Shown here: positions 20,801-29,492 of the stretch, one piece after another
How positions within the stretch are numbered: the first letter of the stretch is position 1
Layout: every line of letters begins with the position of its first letter
NCBI GenBank assembly: GCA_035079385.1
Contig: JAVHKY010000052.1
Span: 7,626,001-7,690,000, forward strand
Length of the DNA: 64,000 nucleotides
Direction of reading: 5' to 3'
Origin: Aspidiotus rigidus
Taxonomy: Eukaryota > Arthropoda > Insecta > Hemiptera > Diaspididae
Made by a program: the position numbers and the translations under genes
Notes under the pieces: model-generated
What the model saw: the letters and a program-made list of their open reading frames with translations, nothing else
Database searches by the model: none
Told to the model about the DNA's origin: nothing

Positions 20801-21986
20801 GCTCAATCTCGTACTCCAGAAACATAAAATTAAAGAAGCTTCCGTCTACGACGAAAATAATTCATTGAGTAAATCAGAAATTCCGCAGATGGAAAAATTT
20901 TTCAATAAAGAATTGCCTGGAATTATTTTATCTTGGCTACAAATTGGGAATTGTCCAGATGACAAAACGAGTATACTGGCTAAGTATCATGAACACATTT
21001 TAACCGGACACCCAGGTAATCAACGCCTTTATGATATGATTCGTAATAATGGATATTATTGGTTTGGAATGAAAGATGACATACGTTCATATATTAATTC
21101 ATGTTTGCAATGTAAATTGGTCAAATCTAGGCAAAATCCTACAAAGTTGCCTATGGTCATTACAGACACTGCAAGTGCTCCACTTGACAAAATTGCGATT
21201 GATATAGTTGGTCCTTTACCTCTCACTATATCTGGAAATCGTTTCATTCTTTCCATCCAAGATAATTTGACCAAATTTCTTTATTTGAAAGCTTTAAATA
21301 TTCATACAGCAGAAGTTGTTGCTAACAACCTCACATCATTTTTTGCAATGTTTGGAATACCAAAAATTTTGTTATCAGATCAAGGGTCTGAATTCAGAAG
21401 TCAGTTAATGGAACATTTGACCAAAACATTCCAAATTTCACACGTTTTTTGCAGTCCTTATTGCCCCACTAGCAATGCGCATTTAGAAAGAAGCCACTCA
21501 ACTGTCAAAGAATACCTGAAATTTTATGTCAATGCTGAAAAAGACGACTGGGATTGTTTCCTGGATACCGCCACTTTTTCATTTAATCAAGCTATTCATA
21601 CTTCCACAGGATATGCTCCATTTGAACTCATGTTTGGAAGAAAAGTTCTATTGGAATCTAAGGCTAGAACTTATGATGATATTATGAATGACATGTTAGA
21701 AAAATTTGATATGATTCATAGGAAAGCCAGAGAAACTACCATCCAGAAGAAGCACAAGTCAAAAGAAAAATATGACCGTACCCATGACCAGGATTTTCGG
21801 TTTTTTCTCGGAGGAACCGCTCTACTCCGAGATCAAACTGCCAAGAGCGCCAAGAAATTGCATCCTCAAAACAAAGGTCCTTACAGAATTGTCGCAACAA
21901 ATTTTCCAAACGTCACTCTCGACATCAACGGTCAACATCGTACTTACCATGGAAAATTATTACAACCTTATTTTGCTTCCCCTTAA
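17823..21986 (+). CDS. Gag nucleocapsid-Pol polyprotein: 4 CCHC knuckles, protease, RT, RNase H, integrase
   Basis: 1387 codons from ATG 17823; the frame is open upstream, so the real N terminus lies in gag. The first ~170 residues hold four zinc knuckles (35-48, 69-82, 114-127, 155-168). The protease has L-L-D-T-G-A-E at ~231. The RT has F-I-Y-L-D-D at ~612, and the Ty3-type RNase H has N-D-A-S and S-D-H-K-P. The integrase has H-x3-H...C-x2-C (NSCLQC) and a D-D-E triad (AIDIVG, LSDQGSEF, AHLERSH). Gag and pol are fused without a frameshift here. Four knuckles are unusual, since classical errantivirus Gags lack CCHC boxes. The product would make and integrate cDNA. Confidence 0.95.
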   Translation: MSRYLRIMKVSTFDQAVNEAIEEERQSQKIGKRYCSICNLNNHTNSECRKKKGGVGNFKSSSPSSKGACAYCRVPGHMISECRKKAYNDRLRNQNGSKNNYNSSNSPRINAITCRFCFRTGHTISQCYKPKENESNSKAPQGNFNPNQNSNSRKCHICQNTGHFARECKLNPNNGGNDQKSSEDVRKAVHTIKRFSPIHTIKSFSITLEKRGFVHLESPYTKKTIFPFLLDTGAEVSVLPVEDILFENLKAIEQFETPEYLGAVDGASICCIGKIFLPVMLNGEKYEFKFHVVRRSDIGNLDTGILGYNILKATEATIKTGKMELELTTLDVILPITQTKNCSDLKMIATRRINKDNQVICTSSESLEFLPPVAEEKSHFLHIFPLEITQNENKEIDRTSKVISNLRINHLNDEDKNILTSLVKEFSQDFFLQDDPLPLLQETFKHEIHLTNEKPIYVKNYRFPFCYKAEVEKQTTELLNRGIIKKSISPWNAPIWIVPKKKDASQQVKWRMVIDYRKLNNVTIDDRFPIPNIEDIFDNLGDAKYFSTLDLANGFHQIPVRECDQPKTAFSTHQGHFEFTRMPFGLKNAPSTFQSAISAIFADLINSLCFIYLDDIIIFSKTKTEHFFRLRQIFQRVHEYSLQIQPDKSEFLMEQILYLGHIVTTDGIKPNPEKTKVLNDYPDPKNVKDIQKFLGLTGYYRKFIEGYAEITKPLTLLLRKSELFIWSDKCQQSFEKLIKALTSDKILIHPNFEKPFYLNNDASNYVIGSVLQQKDNEDNLRPISYASRTLNRAETNYSTIEKETLAIVWSVKHFRPYLFGRKFEILSDHKPLIWLFKANDPGSRLLRWRLRLEEYDFNISHVSGTKNVVADTLSRINVINAITRSQRKRKLLAENKETPEVIQPSCSNSSSNPTLSTSKPWSSIDITKTTNILLFMTETNIHTSPLSRDFNIVGKKGEVVYHFAHQKKFFFAFYKQTVTEEFEWDTFISLLETLNLVLQKHKIKEASVYDENNSLSKSEIPQMEKFFNKELPGIILSWLQIGNCPDDKTSILAKYHEHILTGHPGNQRLYDMIRNNGYYWFGMKDDIRSYINSCLQCKLVKSRQNPTKLPMVITDTASAPLDKIAIDIVGPLPLTISGNRFILSIQDNLTKFLYLKALNIHTAEVVANNLTSFFAMFGIPKILLSDQGSEFRSQLMEHLTKTFQISHVFCSPYCPTSNAHLERSHSTVKEYLKFYVNAEKDDWDCFLDTATFSFNQAIHTSTGYAPFELMFGRKVLLESKARTYDDIMNDMLEKFDMIHRKARETTIQKKHKSKEKYDRTHDQDFRFFLGGTALLRDQTAKSAKKLHPQNKGPYRIVATNFPNVTLDINGQHRTYHGKLLQPYFASP

Positions 21987-22084
21987 TCAATTCTATATTA
22001 CGTACAGTATCATCCAACATTATTAATCCAATACCACCAACAAGTGGAATTTTCTTTCAGCATGTTGGTAAAGCCTATAATGAA

Positions 22085-23524
22085 GTGGACGATTGGGTAC
22101 TTTTTGATACCTATAATCTCACTGGATTACAAGAGCAAATCACTTCATTAAAGAACAGTCTACACACTGGATATAAAAAACCAACGCCAGCTTATATCAA
22201 CGGGATTCTTCTTAACAACATATCCAATGCTTTAGAAGACAGTCGGTTATTAGATGATACTTTTCTTAAAATGTTCAATCTTACTCAATCATTACAGACT
22301 CTATACGACAGTATTATACCACCTCCTCTCCCACGGAATCATCGTCAAAAAAGAGGATTAATCAACGCCATTGGAAGAGTTCAAAAATGGTTATTTGGCA
22401 CCATGGATGACACTGATGAAACCAAATTCAGCCAGCAGATATCCAACATAGAGAAAAACTCAGCTGCTTGGTCAGATATGGCTCTAAATAATGTTCAACT
22501 TATAAAGGATACGCTCACTGAAGTAAAATTAAAAACTACTCAATTCAAGGAATTACAAAATAATTTTCAGAAAGAAGTCATCGGTTTACATAAACTAAAA
22601 GATGAGATGTCAGTAACACATCTTTTTCAACAGTTTTTAATCCAGTACGAGTTGATACGAAGTTCTCTTGTGATTATACAAGATACAATGCTTTTTGCGC
22701 CTATAAAAGTAAACGCTGCATTAATTCAACCTAGTACCATTTACAATATTCTATCAAATATAAACTTACCAGCTAATCGCAGATTTCCTCTCTGGATGAC
22801 AGATGATCATTTTGCTACTTTTATATCTCTGTGTCATTTAACGACAGAAATTCGTTTTCATACCATTATTTATATCCTCACTATTCCTATTTTTGACAAC
22901 AACCAATACGATATTTATAAAATGTATCCTGTTCCTATCTTGCATAACTCTTTTTCCACTTTCCTTAAAAATATTGATTCCTTCTTCCTCATTGACCGAA
23001 CTCGTACTCGTCCATCCCATTCTATGCATCTTACCTTTGATTCCCAATCCTCGTGCACACTTCTATGGAATAATCGTTACCTTTGCTCATTCCATAAATT
23101 TTACACTGATCAAAAACATTGTGAATTCCAAGTCTTTTGGCAGATTAATACTACGGCATGCACGGCGATAAACCTTCCAGCATCTTATGAAGTTTGGCGT
23201 CAAATCTCCGATAATCAATGGTTGTTTGCACTTTCACAAACTCAAACGGTAGAGATCGAATCATCAGATGGAACGTCATTAACCACAGTCGACCTGGGAT
23301 CCTTAGGTTGTCCGAAATTTAATGACATGCTATTGGATTCTGTTTGGGAACTACGTTCTCTTCAGTTCAATCATTTCATTCATGGAAATAAGAAAAGTAG
23401 AATTTGTTCACTACACCGCTGTGTGTTCAAATCTCGACGCCTTAATCATTGTAGTCTAACAGAATGTTCCTACTTTGGAGCATGGTTACAAGATCACATT
23501 GATAGAATATTAGTACCACTTTAA
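22085..23524 (+). CDS. Env: baculovirus F/errantivirus-type fusion glycoprotein
   Basis: The frame is open from ~21980, overlapping the end of pol. The first codon listed (GTG, 22085) is not a likely start, so expression probably needs splicing that joins an upstream leader; a TACGTACAG acceptor-like site lies at ~22000-22008. A furin-type site R-Q-K-R (residues 87-90) is followed by GLINAIG, like the fusion peptide of insect F proteins, then a heptad-rich stretch and a Cys-rich ectodomain (~9 Cys). No convincing C-terminal membrane anchor is visible before the stop, so the 3' end may be truncated or shifted. It acts in membrane fusion in relatives. Confidence 0.8.
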   Translation: MDDWVLFDTYNLTGLQEQITSLKNSLHTGYKKPTPAYINGILLNNISNALEDSRLLDDTFLKMFNLTQSLQTLYDSIIPPPLPRNHRQKRGLINAIGRVQKWLFGTMDDTDETKFSQQISNIEKNSAAWSDMALNNVQLIKDTLTEVKLKTTQFKELQNNFQKEVIGLHKLKDEMSVTHLFQQFLIQYELIRSSLVIIQDTMLFAPIKVNAALIQPSTIYNILSNINLPANRRFPLWMTDDHFATFISLCHLTTEIRFHTIIYILTIPIFDNNQYDIYKMYPVPILHNSFSTFLKNIDSFFLIDRTRTRPSHSMHLTFDSQSSCTLLWNNRYLCSFHKFYTDQKHCEFQVFWQINTTACTAINLPASYEVWRQISDNQWLFALSQTQTVEIESSDGTSLTTVDLGSLGCPKFNDMLLDSVWELRSLQFNHFIHGNKKSRICSLHRCVFKSRRLNHCSLTECSYFGAWLQDHIDRILVPL

Positions 23525-23930
23525 CTTTTAATCATTTTTCTTTTTCCTTGTTCCTTTACTAGAATTAATTTCAGTATTTATTTTTAACTTTTCTCTTTCT
23601 TCTTATTCACGGGTATTATTTATTCTTAATTTTTTCTTTATATTGGGTCTTTAATTTAATGTTTTCTTCTTTTCTTTTGGGTTTTATTTTCTTAAGTTTT
23701 CCGTTTTCTTCTATCTAATTAAGTTTTTTCTCTTTTTCTTTCTTTCTATCTATTTTCTCTACTTACTTACTTACTTACTTGGGTTCTATTTTTACGTCCT
23801 TTCTATTTCATTTCTATCTTAAGTTTTTTCTTTGTCTTCTTTCCTTATTTTTGTTATTTCTAAGATGTACCTACCTCTTCCTCCTATTCCTTTCTTGTCT
23901 CACTCACGTGATCCAATCTTCGTGGGAAGG
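23525..23930 (+). other. 3' UTR and polypurine tract of the env-bearing element
   Basis: T-rich, non-coding, with a (CTTA)n microsatellite at ~23759-23780. GTGGGAAGG at 23922-23930 abuts the 3' LTR and is the probable plus-strand primer. Confidence 0.7.
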
Positions 23931-24843
23931 TGTTGCATTCGAGCTATGCACTCGTTCCCCTCTCTCTCTCTCTCTCTCCTCATTTTTCCTATATTTACCT
24001 TTTGTATCACGTAAATTCTCTCTTTACCTATTTCTTTCCTAATTCCAACTTCTATTCGATTTTCTTACGTCAATTCACGTTTCCGTTTAACTTCTTTCCT
24101 CTGACGCACGCGTCCATCTTCCTGTTAACTTACACGCGTCCCCTAATCATTTCATTTTCTCAGAAACCTTAATGGTTCTGTCTCACATCCTCTTCGAGAA
24201 ATTCTCGAAATGATATTTTCATTTCCCGTTTCCTCTCTTACTTCTTCTTTTTCTCAAACACGTGAAACCAATTTACGACGAACATACATTGTATATTCGT
24301 CTTACTCTTATCTCCCTCCTGATAATCTACTCTTCCGTTCTTGTACAACTCTCTCATCAATTCCTCGAAACCATTTTTCTGTCTGACTTCTCCTAAATTC
24401 TCAAAAACTCATGTACCCATTATTTTTATGACTTTGTTTGTTCAACTAATGATGTATCTATCCCTATATAAGGAGGACCAAGCTCACCAATCATCAGTTC
24501 GTGCAGTTCGAGCAGTTCAAGCAGTTTAACTTGACCAGTTCTGTTAGCCTCTCAGACAGTTCGTACTTCCTATCTTTCAGTCTATATTGACAGCAGTCAA
24601 TCCGAATATTTCATCGCCGAACTCCGCGTCATCTTCGCGACAAATTCTTTTCTTATTCATATTCGTACTCTTTGTTTCATTCTTTCTTTCGTTCTTATTG
24701 TATTCACGATGAATCCAAGTAAATATTCTTTCTTTTATTGAAAAAGCTTGTCTCCTATTTGAATCCTCGAGAAGAACCCTAAAAACTCTCTGTGTTGAAA
24801 TTAAAACGCAACATAGACTCTGTGTTGAAGTCAAAACGCAACA
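23931..24843 (+). repeat. 3' LTR of the env-bearing element
   Basis: Near-identical to 15898-16823. It differs mainly in a shorter 9-bp minisatellite (~24497-24527), a longer CT run at ~23959 and single substitutions. Confidence 0.95.
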
Positions 24844-25512
24844 GTATTCAAGTCGATAAAGATGTCTAAGAGCTTTCGACATTTCCGCTTTCACTGCAGC
24901 AATAGCTGCACTCGAGTACAATTTGCAAGATACAAAAGTGTGCCAACAGCTTCACAATACGGAATTTTCCTTTTCAAGTTCAAAGTCAAGTGTCTTCCAA
25001 ATATGAATGACCTTTTTGGCATTCTGATTAGTACAAAATGAAGTATCATGAGAACGAGCAGTGGACATACCGAATTTTGAAACAAGTGAATCAATTAATT
25101 TGGTCTGAGTAAGTTTCATAATTCTCCTTTTTCTGTCACGAGAAACTTCAAGATCCAAATATTTTGAAGGTTCACCAATATTTTTCATCTCAAAAATTTC
25201 ATTCAAACGTTTACAAGTTTCAAGCATTTTCGGTTGACAATTTTCAGTAATTAGGATATCATCAACATACAAAAGAATGTAGGCTACTTGATCCTCATCA
25301 GTTTCATTTCCCCTCTTGAGGCATTTCCAAAAGAAGAGGCAAGCCTGATTCTCAAACACACGAAAATTCATCTTGAGCATCACGTCATGAAAACAAAGCC
25401 ACCATCTTTTGGGGCTGGTCTTTAGACCATACAAGGTTCTTTGTACCAAACAAATGTGATTGCTCCAAAAGTTTGAATCTAAGTCCATCACATCAGGAAT
25501 TGACATTAACAC
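24844..25512 (-). pseudogene. Copia D reverse transcriptase, C-terminal two thirds
   Basis: The 186-residue frame 25512-24952 carries copia RT motifs: TLYGLKTSPKRWW, then I-L-L-Y-V-D-D-I-L with the YVDD catalytic box, and a K-Y-L-D-L-E-V connection block. A frameshift at ~24950-24960 leads into YCEAVGTLLYLANCTR, the RT/RNase H junction. The sequence ends at the 3' LTR of the env-bearing element. The upstream part of RT is absent beyond 25512. The RNase H tail at 15732-15897 is probably from the same copy, but about 500 bp of RNase H is missing between the two. Confidence 0.85.
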
Positions 25513-25979
25513 CTTCTTATCAAGTTACAAATTAATGAAAGCGCGCACAACGCGTTGCGAATAAACGTGAATATTTCACGTGAATACGAAAAATTGAGAA
25601 GTCCTATCAAAAAACTGAGAATGTTATTAAATTCAGCGTTCAAAATTCATTTACAATTAGATAATTTCAGCTCAGCAATTTTTAGGCAGTTGGGATAGTG
25701 TTATGAGCTACCTATGTAGCTGAAAAAGTAAATAAACTTACAAGGTAGAAGTATTTAATTCAAATCACGGATTCAAATTGAAAAACATAGGAGTATAATT
25801 TAAAGGAACTTCATTTAGGACATTAAGGTTGTTCTGCACAGAGCCTACAGATTCATGTAAGGTGAACAAATTTCCTTTCTTTCAACCATTGAGTTGGATG
25901 AATGAATTCAAAAACTATTTGAGAGGGTTACCAAAATTTTGCATTTACTATTCATATTTTTTTTATTTCTTCGCCAGCT
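25513..25979. other. No gene recognised; junction of Copia D and gypsy B
   Basis: AT-rich sequence between the truncated Copia D RT and the decayed end of gypsy B. Minus-strand translations no longer match the RT thumb. Confidence 0.4.
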
Positions 25980-26283
25980 CCAGGGGTGACCTATCACTAA
26001 CTTGGATAAATGTCATAGGATTTTATCAACTTCTGAAAAAATTTACATTTCTTTTTATTCAATAGAATGTTGTTGTTTTTAAGGCGATCTAAATATAAAT
26101 AGAGGTGGCTTTTGCATTCTTGGACCGTTTTAATAAATACAATAATGTCATCAAAGTAAGCGGCAACTCCGCTAAGGACTTTTTTGATAATACGCTGAAA
26201 ATCATTGGGAGAGGTGTTGATTCCAAAATGCAGTCCGTTTATTTTGTACGTTCCTGGATGAGTGGAGATTGTTTGAATCTCAG
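25980..26283 (-). pseudogene. Gypsy B reverse transcriptase, second half
   Basis: Minus-strand translation gives Y-K-I-N-G-L-H-F-G-I-N-T-S-P-N-D-F-Q-R, then A-A-Y-F-D-D-I-I-V-F with the catalytic F-D-D box, then H-L-Y-L-Y-L-D-R-L and K-K-C-K-F-F. These are Ty3/gypsy RT motifs 4-6. The reading frame meets the first half at 40165 exactly across the Element 1 insertion, sharing the TCAG duplication (26280-26283 and 40165-40168). Beyond ~25990 stops accumulate. Confidence 0.85.
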
Positions 26284-27839
26284 TGTGACGTTACAAGGAG
26301 CATGTTCGACTCCATAGTAGGCCACATAAAGCACAAGGTCGGCTCTCCAAAGAGGAACTCAATGTTCAGAAAACACCTCTCCGTATTGTAGTTTATAATT
26401 TTGAGGGTTGGTCTCCGGTTTGACCGGAACACACATTTTAATCAAAATTTGAGCTACAGAGTCTAGCCTAAAGCAGAATGAGATCAACACTGAAGGACAC
26501 GGAGGGGGAGGGTCACGCTTGACCGTATCTCAGGGACTTCGATACTCATCTGAAATGGATAAAAAAGTAGGCTGAGTAGGAGAGATGTATGGATTGAGGC
26601 TCGGATAGACATTACAGTCAGGAGGGAGAGAGCAGAGAAAGAGACTTGTAGTTTACCTCAGAGAATGTGTGTTCGAGTTAGCACTGCAGAAACAGCGAGT
26701 GTATCGTGTCAGTACTAAGTTTTGTAGGCTTATCTAAAAATAGTAGAAATAAAGGGAGGAGTCGACAATCGAATACCGGATCACGTAGTATAGTTGAGAT
26801 TATAGAAATCAGTCCGAAGCCGAAACGAAATAAAAGAAAGGTTCGAGCTTTACGACATACCCTATACACCACTCACGCCCCTGCCATGGGTGTTCACGCT
26901 AACACCATCTTTTAGATAGAGCAAATCTCAAAATCAAACCCAATATTCGGCGTAGCGTAAGTTTTCATCCCATTGAGATGATGGAATATCGCATTCGAGC
27001 TTAAAGAAAGTATAGATTGCGACGGGACGTAGTTTGAATTTCGAGAGAGAAAAATAGCAAAGAAAAAGAAAAAAAAAAAAACAAAGAGAAAAAAAAAAAA
27101 CAAAATCGGAAACGATCAAAATATAAATAAAATAAAGAGTAAATAAAAGAAAAATGTGAATTTGGTGGGAGCGAGGAGGCTCAGATACGTAAATCAAAAT
27201 AAATGGAACAAAAATGACAGAACTAAAATAAATCAAATTAAAATAAATAAACTAAAAAAAAATTATAAGAAATAATAAGAAATGTAACTAAAAATAAGAA
27301 AAACCTGAAGAGAACGCCAGCGGGTGATGAGAGACTCGTAGGTGGTCTTTGACGAAGCTCGCCAATTGCGAGAGTATTTTTTTTCGATTTGGATTACCAA
27401 GAGCCCAAGCCCAAAACCACTTTAGGAATAGTAAACCAGAGATGGCTGGGTGAAATGCTGTCCAGCGTCGCAAACGGTGGTTGACGGGCAAATTTTGACG
27501 TCAGCCGTAAATGCAGTAAGACGCGCAACAAGAAAAATTGATAATATATTTTAAAGACTTTTTTCAAGCTATTCAACACGACAGTCTCATAGAAATGTAC
27601 GGAAAGCGAGTGAAACAGTTATAACCGATAGGCGATAGTACAGTATCGATGCCGGTTACCGGGAGAAAAAAAAAAGGAAGAAAAAGAAGGGAAAGGAGAG
27701 AGGATAAGAGTATGCAGTACTGATATCGCATACAATAGGAAAGAGAGAAGGGAAATTACAGAGCCGCACCAACGCCGAGCGAGCGAAGTACGGCTGCCTT
27801 CACACGTCTTCGATGAAACCGAGAGTTCGTAACGCCACA
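26284..27839 (-). repeat. Element 1 3' LTR
   Basis: 1556 bp, almost identical to 38611-40164. The differences seen are a 2-nt indel in a GATATCGCATACAA/GATATCGATACAA segment and poly(A) length. On the minus strand it is preceded by CAGGGGCGAA (27840-27849), a purine-rich tract. Short frames within both LTRs recur identically and are not genes. Confidence 0.95.
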
Positions 27840-29207
27840 TTCGCCCCTGTTGAGATGTGACAAAATCCCAAAGGACTTTGGACCATCTCAAGACAGTACT
27901 TCAGAAGATTCGAACCCCAGGAACAGCGAAGAGTGATCCAGCAGCGGAGGCCCACACCCAGATCCAGAACAGAAGGGACACCCACCAGCGAGTCGCACCA
28001 ACAGATCTCCGGACGCTACAACAGAGATTCAGAAAAGGAACAAAACGTAAGTACTTCTATAAAATTACAATAATCGAGTAGTAAATCCTCGATAGTAAGA
28101 TAGTAATGGTAGGAAATAAAGCAAAAGAGAGAAAAAAAATAATTAAAAAAAAAATTTAAAAAAAAAAAATTAAAAAAGGGAAATTAGCAAGGTTACAAAA
28201 GAAAAGGTAATAACTTCCAATATCTCTTCGATATAGGTGGACAAATTTAACCAGAGAACTCATCATATTCCGCCAATCAACGTGGTAAACCATTCTACAA
28301 GATCACCAACTTCGGAATCTTGCCTTATGCTGTAAGGTAAGTCAATATATACATATAGATATTAATAAAGTAGTCTCAGAATAAATAGCACGATTGGTAA
28401 CGGAATGACAAAACAAAGAAAGGATACAAAAGAAAAAAAAGATTGAAACAAAATAAACAAAATAAACAAAATTAAAAAAAAAAATTTAAAAAAAAAATTA
28501 AAAAAAAAATGAAGGAAAATAATAACAATAATGACTAAAAATAAAACACAAGACATTAATAAGAAACAAAAAAGGTACAAAGTCCGAGTCGAGCTAGGGA
28601 ATTGAGTTCACTACTGGGTCCTTGTTTGAAGGCTTACTCTTTCTGGTCCGGGAAAATCAAATTTTCCGGGACTAGTACTTGAAACGACTTTTTGCTGACA
28701 GTCCGGAAAATTGAACAATTTTCGGGACTAGTACTTCAGAATCGAGTTCCCGATATATCTTCTGGCACCTTTCCAATTCACAGCTATTTTGCGAGGAAAG
28801 AAATATTTAGGACAAAGACACGGATATTATTTGAGCTCAGACGCTCGGAAAGAGAGGAAACCCCTCGCGGAGTTATAATGGGAAGCAGCTACAGAAAAAG
28901 TTATAGGGTAACGGGAGAATTTAGGGATGCAAAATAACTGCTCATTGCTGACGTGAAAGATGTCAAGAAGAAGACGACTAGACATTTACCCGAGTTTCAG
29001 ATATATACAGAAATAGGATAATTATGGCGAAATGACTTTTCAGAATATATATACAACAATTTTACATATTTACATATTCCTTTCTTCCCCCTCTCATTCC
29101 TGAAATATTTGAAGTTTTTACCCTTCGATCCTCGGCCTTCCCCATTCCAGTTGTTACTGACAGAATTGCTGCGATTATCTTATCGACTTGTTCATCTTTT
29201 ATTCTTT
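27840..29207 (-). other. Element 1 3' UTR
   Basis: No coding sequence. Long A-rich tracts (28130-28170, 28430-28510) and two tandem hairpins at 28648-28726. An 81-residue plus-strand frame at 28692-28937 is incidental. Confidence 0.6.
28648..28726. repeat. Two tandem hairpins in the Element 1 3' UTR
   Basis: 28648-28670 is a perfect 10-bp stem with a 3-nt loop (CCGGGAAAAT/CAA/ATTTTCCGGG). 28703-28726 is an 11-bp stem with a 2-nt loop and one mismatch. Each is followed by ACTAGTACTT, so the whole hairpin-tail unit is repeated at ~55-bp spacing. Confidence 0.85.
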
Positions 29208-29492
29208 CTACAGCAGCAGTGAGGGCGTTTTCAGATTTTTCTTTAGATCACTATCTTCATCTTTTGTTCTATTTGAATCTACAATTTTCTCGGCCTCAGC
29301 TAATGCTTTTCTCGCCAGTTCGTCAGCCGCTTCATTGCTCTCATCACCACTATGGGCTTTTACGAAGGCAAATGTGACAGCCTTCATTCTAGTCAGCGCT
29401 TCCTCTAGTTTTAGAAGTAAAAAATTATCGGTTCGCCTATATGTTAGTGATTTATTTGCTGCATATTCGCTAAGCCACTTATCGGTACTCAC
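29208..29492 (-). pseudogene. Element 1 C-terminal RNase H1 domain, last third (frameshifted)
   Basis: It continues the RNase H domain of the preceding ORF in another frame. DKWLSEYAANKSLTYRR leads into A-F-V-K-A-H-S-G-D-E-S-N-E-A-A-D-E-L-A, which holds the His and the fourth catalytic Asp of RNase H1 (consensus V-x-G-H-x-x-x-x-x-N-x-x-A-D-x-L-A). The frame change lies at ~29480, next to S-E-Y-R. In Element 2 the corresponding region is continuous, so the shift is a lesion of this copy. Confidence 0.8.

Larger units (their letters stand above)
15898..24843 (+). mobile_element. Env-bearing Ty3/gypsy (errantivirus-like) element, complete with two LTRs
   Basis: It is 8946 bp, with LTRs of 926 and 913 bp (TGTTGC...GCAACA) and a tRNA-Ser-like primer site. 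The order is gag, four CCHC knuckles, protease, RT, RNase H, integrase, env and a purine tract before the 3' LTR. The LTRs are nearly identical, so insertion was recent. The 5' part of gag has a stop and a frameshift, so this copy is not intact. No target duplication is seen (flanks GAAAT and GTATT), and the flanking Copia D is missing its middle, which suggests a deletion or recombination at the site. Confidence 0.9.

Noticed and set aside
28362..28580. Phe/Leu-rich minus frame resembling a membrane protein
   Set aside because: Translation of A-rich UTR tracts in Element 1; composition artefact.
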